From contig CAYMWF010000046.1 of NCBI GenBank assembly GCA_964394085.1, positions 1 through 39,354 of the forward strand: 39,354 nt of DNA, written 5' to 3'. Shown in pieces: positions 18,024 through 25,073 of the stretch; within the stretch, counting starts at the first letter, position 1, and each line of letters opens with the position of its first letter. Both the position numbers and the translations under genes were made by a program. The notes beneath the pieces are model-generated. The model searched no databases, had not been told where the DNA came from, and saw only the letters and a list, made by a program, of their open reading frames with translations. The stretch is from CAYMWF01 sp964394085 [NCBI: uncultured Gemmatimonadota bacterium]. GTDB lineage: Bacteria; GCA-2686955; CAYMWF01.

Positions 18024-19262
18024 ATGGGGCAGTTTTATTACCGTGCGGTTAATGAATCCGGCCAGGTGAGCGAGGGTGTTCTTGATGCAGCGTCGGCGGA
18101 GGCTGTGCGATTGAAGCTCCACGGCATGGAGCTTTTTCCGGTCGAGATACATGCCGGTAAAAAGGAAAAACGAAAAAAAAGCGACGGCGTGTCAGTAACC
18201 ATACCCGGTCTTGCCTCCCTTCTCGGAGGGGTGAAAAGACGGGACGTGCTCCTGTTCACCCAGCAGCTTGCAACTCTTCTGAGCGCCGGGCTGACCCTTG
18301 ACAGATCAATCGCCATTATTCAGGAACTCGCAACAAGCGCCGCGATGAAATCGATGGTAGGCAGTATTCTGAAAGGAATTGAGGGAGGTTCTTCTCTCGC
18401 CGACGCGCTTGCGCGTCATCCGAAACAATTCGGCAACCTCTACGTGAACATGGTGCGCGCAGGGGAATCGGGCGGGATTCTCGAGGTGATACTGGCGAGA
18501 TTGAATGAATACCTTGAAGACTCCGAAAAATTCAGATCGTACCTGTTTTCAGTGATGCTGTATCCATTGCTGGTCCTCTTCGTTGGAGGTTCGGCGGTGT
18601 TCATCATAATGACCTTTGTCATACCAAGGTTCGCCGCCATTCTCGCAGATATGGGACAAACGCTCCCCCTCAGCACGCAGGTGCTGATCTCGATTTCCGG
18701 TTTTATAGCCGGATACTGGTACCTGATTCTCGGTGTCGCGGCACTCTCAATACTTCTAAGCCGCCGATATTTAGCGACGGACAAAGGCAGACTTTCATGG
18801 GATACGCTGAGGCTGAAGCTGCCCATGATCGGTCACCTCAATAAAAAAATCGCCGCAGCCAGGTTCTCCAGAACTCTGGGCACGCTCACTGCGAACGGAG
18901 TACCGATACTGCAAGCGCTGCTTATCGTAAGAGAAGTAATAGGAAATGCTTTCATTTCCAGGACCCTCGTCCAGGTGCATTCAATGGTCAAGGAGGGTGG
19001 CGGGCTCTCCGGTCCTTTAGGGGAGAGTGGTGTTTTTCCACCAATGGCAATCCACATGATCACCATAGGCGAAGAATCGGCCCGCCTGGAAAAAATGCTT
19101 CTGAAGATAGCCGAAATATATGAAACCGAAGTGCGGACCACGGTCGACAGGCTTACAACCCTGCTTGAACCGCTTATCATCATCGTAGTCGCACTTATCG
19201 TAGGATTTATTGTACTGTCCATGGTTCTTGCCATGTTAAGCATGAACGCTCTTACTTTCTAG
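18024..19262 (+). CDS. gspF: Type II secretion system inner-membrane platform protein GspF
   Basis: This is the polytopic core of the inner-membrane platform, contacted by GspE and thought to help extract pseudopilins from the membrane. At 412 residues it has the normal length. Two tandem T2SSF domains are visible. The first begins near 'DVLLFTQQLATLLSAGLTLD' (about residue 74) and the second near 'ARFSRTLGTLTANGVPILQA' (about 278). Hydrophobic segments lie at about 175-200, 225-250 and 375-408. Its ATG abuts the gspE stop, indicating translational coupling. Confidence 0.96.
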   Translation: MGQFYYRAVNESGQVSEGVLDAASAEAVRLKLHGMELFPVEIHAGKKEKRKKSDGVSVTIPGLASLLGGVKRRDVLLFTQQLATLLSAGLTLDRSIAIIQELATSAAMKSMVGSILKGIEGGSSLADALARHPKQFGNLYVNMVRAGESGGILEVILARLNEYLEDSEKFRSYLFSVMLYPLLVLFVGGSAVFIIMTFVIPRFAAILADMGQTLPLSTQVLISISGFIAGYWYLILGVAALSILLSRRYLATDKGRLSWDTLRLKLPMIGHLNKKIAAARFSRTLGTLTANGVPILQALLIVREVIGNAFISRTLVQVHSMVKEGGGLSGPLGESGVFPPMAIHMITIGEESARLEKMLLKIAEIYETEVRTTVDRLTTLLEPLIIIVVALIVGFIVLSMVLAMLSMNALTF

Positions 19263-19286
19263 CTGTTGACCGGCCGGAGTGGCATT

Positions 19287-19757
19287 ATGGAAAAAGAGAA
19301 TAACCGTTTATACGACCCGGGTATCGGAATGGACCGTGAAAAAACCAAACGAGAAGGCGGATTTACTCTCGTGGAGCTGATGGTCACCGTGATGATACTC
19401 GGCATCCTGTTTTCAATAGTGGGTGTGACTGTCTTTCAGCGTGTCGACGAAACACGATGGAAAACGACCGTCACCCAGATCAGGTTCCTGGAGACCGCTC
19501 TCGAAAGCTACAGGCTCGATATCGGTGACTACCCCACTACCGAACAGGGGCTTATAGCACTCAGGGAAGCACCGGCGGGTGTGGATGGGTGGCTCGGCCC
19601 CTATTTAAAAAAGAGTATTCCGACGGATAAATGGGGAAGACCGTATGTCTATTTATACCCCGGTGAGGAAACTGACGGTTTTGAAATAATCTCTTATGGA
19701 AAAGACGGAAATCCCGGTGGTGACAAGTGGGACAAGGATATTTTCAGCTGGGAATAA
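19287..19757 (+). CDS. gspG: Major pseudopilin GspG
   Basis: This is the main subunit of the periplasmic pseudopilus. The prepilin signature REGG/FTLVELMVTVMILGIL gives cleavage after Gly and a Phe at +1, with Glu at +5. The C-terminal part carries the GspG hallmarks 'DIGDYPTTEQGLIAL', 'WLGPYLKKSIPTDKWGRPY' and 'FEIISYGKDGNPGG', including the likely calcium-site region. I chose ATG 19287 because GGAG at 19276-19279 lies seven bases before it; a TTG at 19266 and an ATG at 19329 are alternatives. The leader would be unusually long (about 26 residues), or short if 19329 is used. Confidence 0.95.
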   Translation: MEKENNRLYDPGIGMDREKTKREGGFTLVELMVTVMILGILFSIVGVTVFQRVDETRWKTTVTQIRFLETALESYRLDIGDYPTTEQGLIALREAPAGVDGWLGPYLKKSIPTDKWGRPYVYLYPGEETDGFEIISYGKDGNPGGDKWDKDIFSWE

Positions 19758-20263
19758 GAGAATCAACGATTCCTTTGGACAGTGATCCCCGCGGGGGATT
19801 TACACTGATCGAGCTTTCCGTGCTGGTGGTGATCATGATCCTGGTCACTGCTGTATCACTGCCCAGCCTTTCAGGCACCGTGCGTACCCTCTCTCTCAAA
19901 ACTTCAGCCAGGGAGATCGCCTCAACCTGCCGACTTGCACGGAATCTCGCCATATCTTCAAAAAACGAGTACAGGGTCATCTTCGACTTTGAAAACCAGG
20001 CTTACAAGATAGACGGTCCGGAGATGCGGAAAGACCTCGGTAATCAAAGGAATATTGCGGAAGGCCTATACTTTTCACGTGATTGCGGCACAGAAGAAAA
20101 TCAGGATTCAATGACATCCGAGCTTTCCCTGGTGTTTTTCGCGGGAGGTTACACGTCGGGTGGATGTATCAACATTTCCAGTAACTCAGCCTATATCGTT
20201 CTGCAATTGGATCCCGTCACCGGCAGAATTGTCTGCGGTAGAATAACGGAGCTGCCCGAATAG
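19727..20263 (+). CDS. gspH: Minor pseudopilin GspH
   Basis: A pseudopilin with signature DPRGG/FTLIELSVLVVIMILV and a GspH-like body ('LARNLAISSKNEYRVIFDFE', VTGRI near the end). Two starts are possible. GTG 19727 overlaps gspG by 31 bases and has GGTGGTG a few bases upstream. TTG 19775 would give the compact leader MDSDPRGG but lacks a good ribosome-binding site. I list the longer form; the mature protein is the same either way. It is followed without gap by gspI (TAG-ATG). Confidence 0.88.
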   Translation: MGQGYFQLGIRESTIPLDSDPRGGFTLIELSVLVVIMILVTAVSLPSLSGTVRTLSLKTSAREIASTCRLARNLAISSKNEYRVIFDFENQAYKIDGPEMRKDLGNQRNIAEGLYFSRDCGTEENQDSMTSELSLVFFAGGYTSGGCINISSNSAYIVLQLDPVTGRIVCGRITELPE

Positions 20264-20704
20264 ATGAGCACACGAGGTTTCAGTCTTGTAGAGGTAATGG
20301 TAGCGGTCGCGCTGTTATTCATCGGATTCGCAGGAGTTGCGCAGCTGTTTTCCGGAGGATTGCGCATCAACTATTATGCAGATGAATACCTGGACGCCGC
20401 ACTCTGGGGGCGTCATAAGATGGAAATGTACTTTGCCGCCGATTCACTGGAAGCCGGAGAGGAAGAAGGAGAGTTCGACGAGACATATGGATGGGTTTCG
20501 AATATCACATTCCTTGAAGACGAAGATGAATCCAAGGGAAACCGGAACCGGGCAAGTGAGCGTCGCAGGTCGAGTATTGAGAGTATTTCATTCGACCGGT
20601 ACCTGATTGAGGTGGAAGTCTTCTGGCCGAACGCCGCACCGGCGCGCAGTTTGAAATTGAGCGGTCATCGATGCGTAATGTCCCAGGAGGGTATGCTGTT
20701 TTGA
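20264..20704 (+). CDS. gspI: Minor pseudopilin GspI
   Basis: A 146-residue pseudopilin. The leader is very short, MSTRG/FSLVEVMVAVALLFIG, with Phe +1 and Glu +5. The following 'AVALLFIGFAGVAQLF' helix is typical of GspI, which sits at the pseudopilus tip with J and K. The central region (about residues 65-105) is strongly charged, with runs of Glu and of Arg/Ser, and is not typical. The ATG directly follows the gspH stop, and its last four bases overlap the preferred gspJ start. Confidence 0.88.
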   Translation: MSTRGFSLVEVMVAVALLFIGFAGVAQLFSGGLRINYYADEYLDAALWGRHKMEMYFAADSLEAGEEEGEFDETYGWVSNITFLEDEDESKGNRNRASERRRSSIESISFDRYLIEVEVFWPNAAPARSLKLSGHRCVMSQEGMLF

Positions 20705-21441
20705 AGAAGCAGGATGGCTTTACACTCGTGGAGGTGCTCCTTGCAACGACAATACTCATGATCGTGATCGGTGTCGCCATGGAGAGTTTTTTCATCATTT
20801 CAAACTCATGGGAGAAGAGCACGCTTTTCGCAGACAAGAGGCAGATGAAAAGAACCAGTATGGAATGTATCGCAATGCAGCTGAAATCTATTTTCCCATA
20901 TAAAACCAGGGTCGAGAATGCTCCCATATCGTGGTTTTTCGGTGGTTCGGACACCCTTTCATTCGTAACCGCCACCACCCTGTTCAGGACGATGGAGAAA
21001 AACCCGGGCCTGACGCTGGTCACCTATTCCGTCAATGATGAAAATATGGAAACAGGTGAAGCTGAGCATACAGGACTTGAGTTAAAACAGGATTATCCCC
21101 CGAGTATCAGGATGGAAGGCGGAGAAAGCTCCAGCAGTTTGATCATTGATCGCAATGCCATCGGCCTTCGATTCAAATATTTCACCTCGGGTTTCAACAA
21201 TCAAGGAGTCAGGGAAGGGCACTGGCTGGAGACATGGGATCCTTATCCGAACCAGGAAGACGGTGCTTTCAGGACCAGCAGCTTTCCTGAAATCGTTGAA
21301 TTTAAAATCGGTTATCCCGGAGGCGGTGAGGGGGATACGACGTGGACTCCCCCGGTCAGAGTTGCTCTGCCGATCGCGAAAACGCCCCTGCAGATGGTCT
21401 CATCTTTTGGAGGTTTTTTCGGAGGTGACCTGGATTTCTGA
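20701..21441 (+). CDS. gspJ: Minor pseudopilin GspJ
   Basis: A tip pseudopilin of 246 residues. The start is chosen as TTG 20701, which overlaps the gspI TGA (TTGA), with AGGAGGG at 20685-20691 nine bases upstream. It gives an ideal leader MKKQDG/FTLVEVLLATTILM. An ATG at 20671 would add ten residues and is less convincing. The body has the GspJ-like 'IDRNAIGLRFKYFTSGFN' and the terminal 'VRVALPIAKT' strands. It ends with a one-base overlap into gspK (TGATG). Confidence 0.9.
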   Translation: MKKQDGFTLVEVLLATTILMIVIGVAMESFFIISNSWEKSTLFADKRQMKRTSMECIAMQLKSIFPYKTRVENAPISWFFGGSDTLSFVTATTLFRTMEKNPGLTLVTYSVNDENMETGEAEHTGLELKQDYPPSIRMEGGESSSSLIIDRNAIGLRFKYFTSGFNNQGVREGHWLETWDPYPNQEDGAFRTSSFPEIVEFKIGYPGGGEGDTTWTPPVRVALPIAKTPLQMVSSFGGFFGGDLDF

Positions 21442-22439
21442 TGTTGTTACTATTTCACAAAACAGCCAGCGAAGAAGAGGGTTTCGCCCTGATCCTCATC
21501 CTTTGGATCATGGCGGCTCTCTTTCTCATGGCTGGAGAATACGCTTTTCTGGCGAAAACCGAAGTAATGCTGGCCAGAGGGCACCAGGAAGAGCAGAAGG
21601 TCTATTTTCTCGCTCTGAGCGGATTGCTGACCGCGCTTGAAGAAATATCCTCGCCATCCGATTATCAGTATCAGGCGGTGGATGGTGAAACCGTTTTCCA
21701 CAGGGAAACAGAGTCTGGAGCCGCAGAGCTGGGGTATTCCGAGGCTGATACGGCGGAGGGCCAGCCTGCCACGAGGAAATACCTGCCCCTTGGAGATGGT
21801 TATTATCACTACAACATCAGGGATCTGGACGGTCGTATCAACATCAACAATGCGACGGAAGAGCAATTGAAAAAGGTTCTTACCGCCTGCGGTATGCAAA
21901 TAGGTTCCGAGATGGACATGGTGGTTCATTCTATATTGGACTGGCGGGATCATGACGACGAACACCGGCTGGCCGGTGTGGAGGATGATTATTATACGAG
22001 CCTTTCTAAACCATACCACTGCAAGAATGGACAATTCGATACAATCGAGGAACTCTGTTTGGTCAGAGGCGTGACGCGACAGCTCTATTTCGGCGACCCT
22101 GAAAACGGAATACCGGGTCTTCGCGACCTGCTGTCTGTTTACAGCAACAGAATAAACAAGAACACGGCCTCCCCCGAAGTGCTCGAAATTATGCACGGCG
22201 AAGAGGAAGCCCGTACTATTCTTGATCGTCGCGAAGAAAACCCGTACAAAGGTACTGAGGGCCGCTCAAACGTATATGAGATTATTTCGACCGGAGAGCT
22301 GCTTCGAGGGTCGGCCACCCGTACAATCAGAGCGATCGTTAAAAAAAGAGGACCTTCTTTCCAGGTAGCCCGGTGGCAGGATATATATTTCGGAGAAGTC
22401 AGAGCCGATTACGGCCAGGAGAACCATGAAAATAATTGA
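21441..22439 (+). CDS. gspK: Tip pseudopilin GspK
   Basis: The large minor pseudopilin that caps the pseudopilus tip; 332 residues. The N-terminus has EEEGFALILILWIMAALFLM. Here the hydrophobic helix follows Gly14 directly, and the usual Glu +5 is absent, as in other GspK proteins. The 'DLDGRININNATEEQLKKVL' segment and 'DWRDHDDE' are the characteristic helix-hairpin-helix and calcium-site region. A second such motif, 'RINKNTASPEVLEIM', follows. It overlaps gspL by 14 bases. Confidence 0.92.
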   Translation: MLLLFHKTASEEEGFALILILWIMAALFLMAGEYAFLAKTEVMLARGHQEEQKVYFLALSGLLTALEEISSPSDYQYQAVDGETVFHRETESGAAELGYSEADTAEGQPATRKYLPLGDGYYHYNIRDLDGRININNATEEQLKKVLTACGMQIGSEMDMVVHSILDWRDHDDEHRLAGVEDDYYTSLSKPYHCKNGQFDTIEELCLVRGVTRQLYFGDPENGIPGLRDLLSVYSNRINKNTASPEVLEIMHGEEEARTILDRREENPYKGTEGRSNVYEIISTGELLRGSATRTIRAIVKKRGPSFQVARWQDIYFGEVRADYGQENHENN

Positions 22440-23865
22440 CCGTTGCCTTGCCCTGGAATTCAGGGATAAAAGCCTCGACTTTGCGCTGGTGACGAGACGG
22501 TTCAACCGCTTGAAGCTGCGAAACTCAGCTTCACTTGAGATCTCGTGGGAAATGCCTGAAGAGGAGATGAGCGAACGAATAGCTGAAACTATCCGGGAAA
22601 ATTCCCTTTTCAGCAGGAAGTCAGTTGTCGGATTGCCGTCCCCGGATTTCATGTTCCAGAGAATCACCTTGCCTTACGTCGAAATCGAATCGATCAGACC
22701 GATGCTCGAATTCGAACTCGACAAGCATATCCCCTTCACCGCCGGAGAAGTATATTTCGATCATGTTGTGCTGAACTCGGAAAAAGAAGAAACCCGTGAA
22801 ATTCTGCTCGCCGTTATCGAGAGGGAAAAGCTTGACCGGGTATACCGGATATTGAGCGGTGCAAATATCACTCCCGCTGCTATTATTCCCTCTACAGCAG
22901 CAATCGCCGATTATCACCGGTACAGAGACGATGGAACACCGGCGGAAGATGGTAACAACAGAATAGCTTTTCTGGTGCGTTCAACATCGGGGGGATTCGA
23001 AATATCGACAGCCCGCGGAGAAGGTATCCACGCTATCGAGGTTTTGATACCCGGTGAGAACGAATCGGGGGTAAATCTGGATGCCGCCGGTGTGCTCTAT
23101 CCCTCCATGAAGCGTCTGGGACTGCTGACAGGACGGAAAGCCGCTGGTTACGATCAACAGATAGTGGATTTCGACGGAATTCTCCAAAAGGAGGCAAGGG
23201 AAACACTCTCCTCATTTGCCCCGAGCCTTCAAATAACCGCAGCCACCTCCTTCGTCTCTTCCGCACCTTTATGGCCATCAGAAGAGCTTCCGCCAGATGT
23301 GTATACCTGCACGGCACTGGGAGCCAGGGCTTTGTGGAAAAATATTCTTCACCTCAACCTCCTGCCAGAAGAGATGAGGGGTGGAAACGGGCATTACGGT
23401 GCTATTGGGGCAGGTGTACTTGGTGGTATCTGTCTTGTTCTTACCCTATCGATAATGCTGGCACAGACGGTTGCTGACTCGAGCAGTCTGAAAATCATCG
23501 AAACCGAGCTCGAGCACCTGAAGAAGAATGTCGAAGCGGTCACCAGTATGGAAAAGGAAAGCGAGAAACTCGAAGAAGCCCTGAAAGATATAGATAGTCT
23601 CATTTCGGACAAATTCCTGGCTCTCGATCTTTTAAAAGAGATGAGCATCACCACGCCGTCGGAGAGCTGGCTTACGAGACTTGAGTTTACGGGAAATAAT
23701 GTAAAACTCACAGGATTCGCAAAAAACATCTCTGACGTGGCGGATCTCAAGATTAAGCTGGACAAGATCCCGTTCCTGGAAGAAATTGAAGAATTGACCC
23801 AGTCCTCGATGAGGAAGGATAAATGGTACTTCAGAATCGGTGCGCAATTGACCGAGGAGGAATAA
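22426..23865 (+). CDS. gspL: Type II secretion assembly protein GspL (PilM-PilN fusion architecture)
   Basis: This is the bitopic platform protein that recruits GspE to the membrane; 479 residues. Residues 1 to about 300 form an actin-like PilM/GspL cytoplasmic domain (LALEFRDKSLDFALV, LEFELDKHIPFT). The LNLLPEE motif at 310-316 is the usual opening of PilN. One membrane helix follows at about 325-347, then a Glu/Lys-rich coiled coil (about 350-395) and a ferredoxin-like periplasmic domain ('SWLTRLEFTGNNVKLTGFAK'). So PilM and PilN units are joined in one chain. gspM follows after 13 bases. Confidence 0.9.
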   Translation: MKIIDRCLALEFRDKSLDFALVTRRFNRLKLRNSASLEISWEMPEEEMSERIAETIRENSLFSRKSVVGLPSPDFMFQRITLPYVEIESIRPMLEFELDKHIPFTAGEVYFDHVVLNSEKEETREILLAVIEREKLDRVYRILSGANITPAAIIPSTAAIADYHRYRDDGTPAEDGNNRIAFLVRSTSGGFEISTARGEGIHAIEVLIPGENESGVNLDAAGVLYPSMKRLGLLTGRKAAGYDQQIVDFDGILQKEARETLSSFAPSLQITAATSFVSSAPLWPSEELPPDVYTCTALGARALWKNILHLNLLPEEMRGGNGHYGAIGAGVLGGICLVLTLSIMLAQTVADSSSLKIIETELEHLKKNVEAVTSMEKESEKLEEALKDIDSLISDKFLALDLLKEMSITTPSESWLTRLEFTGNNVKLTGFAKNISDVADLKIKLDKIPFLEEIEELTQSSMRKDKWYFRIGAQLTEEE

Positions 23866-23878
23866 CCGGAATCGACCT

Positions 23879-24442
23879 ATGACACAGAGAGAAAAAAAAT
23901 TCGTTTTCTTTGGAGTTATTCTTGCGGTGATTCTTTTTGGATATTTCTTCGGATACCAGGGTTATCGGGAATACAGGATTGAGAAAGAACAACTGATTCT
24001 GGAAAAATCCAGTCTCCTCGCACAAGACCAGGCCAAGGTGAAGGAAAAAAAGTCGCTGGAAAGAGGACTCACCCGGATGAAAACGCGACTTGCTCAGGTT
24101 GAGAACAGCCTCTTCCCCGGAGACAGCCCCAACCTGGCCGCCGCAGAGATGCAGAAACTGATTAACCAGATCGCTCTCGATTGCAACATCGAACTCAAAA
24201 CGATCAAACCGCTTTCGGAAATCGATCACAAGAGCTTTACAGGGCTTCCGCTTCAGTTGAACTTCCGGGATAATATCGAAAAGGTTCTGGATTTTCTTTA
24301 CGAGATCGAAACGATCGAAACTTTCCTGGTCATCTCAGAACTTACTATAAGGGTAATCAATGAAAAGAACCCCGAAACGGTGGATGTCCGGCTGAAGCTT
24401 TCCGGTTTCATGAAAGGGGCCGAAGAGACGGGTCTACAATGA
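23879..24442 (+). CDS. gspM: Type II secretion assembly protein GspM (PilO-like)
   Basis: A 187-residue bitopic membrane protein. One transmembrane helix lies at about residues 8-27 (FVFFGVILAVILFGYFFGYQ). A charged coiled coil follows (about 30-80), then a compact periplasmic alpha/beta domain ('LPLQLNFRDNIEKVLDFLYE', VDVRLKLSGF). This is the GspM/PilO plan, which pairs with GspL/PilN in the inner-membrane platform. Its stop overlaps the gspC-like start (ATGA). Sequence conservation in this family is low, so the call leans on topology and position. Confidence 0.87.
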   Translation: MTQREKKFVFFGVILAVILFGYFFGYQGYREYRIEKEQLILEKSSLLAQDQAKVKEKKSLERGLTRMKTRLAQVENSLFPGDSPNLAAAEMQKLINQIALDCNIELKTIKPLSEIDHKSFTGLPLQLNFRDNIEKVLDFLYEIETIETFLVISELTIRVINEKNPETVDVRLKLSGFMKGAEETGLQ

Positions 24443-25047
24443 GAAAGTTCGTCTATATCAACATCTCCCTCTCCGTTCTCGCGATGTTCCTCGCGTATAA
24501 TCTCTATTCTGTCGTCACCGCACCGGAGCTGGATTTGCCGACATCCGCCGGAAAGACCGGTTCCGGCAGCGCGAAACGCAAATCAGGGGGAAGACTCCCG
24601 CCTTCATCCGGATCCTATCCGGCTATCGGGGAGTATTACGCCATAATCGAAAAATCTCTCTTCGATCCAGAACGGGGTTCGAATGAAGATCAGGATGTAT
24701 CCGAGGAAGATGATATGACACCGCTTGAGCTCAGAAACTATGAGCTCGTCGGATGTATAACCCTGGATAACGGGGAGAAAGCCGCCTTCATCAAGGATAA
24801 ACCGAAGCGGGTAACGACCAGGTACTATATCGGCGACGAATTCGAAGGTTATACAGTTTCAGAAATACAACCGTTCAAAGTCTGCTTCACAAAGGGGAAG
24901 AATACATCATACCTTGCCCTGTTCGACCAGGCGGACAAGGGGGATTCGAGGTGGAAACCCTCTGATAAAACCCGGTCGAGTGCTTCAAGCTCCAAAACCC
25001 GTCCGACGAAACGCTCGAGCAGGCGGGTTACCGACAGAACACGCTGA
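24439..25047 (+). CDS. gspC: GspC/PilP-like inner-membrane protein without PDZ domain
   Basis: A 202-residue protein with one N-terminal membrane helix (about 4-24) and a small beta domain at about 95-165. The beta domain ('LRNYELVGCITLDNGEKAAF', 'YYIGDEFEGYTVSEIQPFKV') matches the homology region (HR) of GspC and PilP. That domain contacts the secretin N0 domain and so joins the inner and outer membrane complexes. There is no PDZ or coiled coil; instead the last 35 residues are rich in Lys, Arg and Ser. Its position just before gspD fits. A PilP-type name would serve equally well. Confidence 0.8.
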   Translation: MRKFVYINISLSVLAMFLAYNLYSVVTAPELDLPTSAGKTGSGSAKRKSGGRLPPSSGSYPAIGEYYAIIEKSLFDPERGSNEDQDVSEEDDMTPLELRNYELVGCITLDNGEKAAFIKDKPKRVTTRYYIGDEFEGYTVSEIQPFKVCFTKGKNTSYLALFDQADKGDSRWKPSDKTRSSASSSKTRPTKRSSRRVTDRTR

Positions 25048-25073
25048 TAATGAAAGAATTTGGAGGTTATTCA

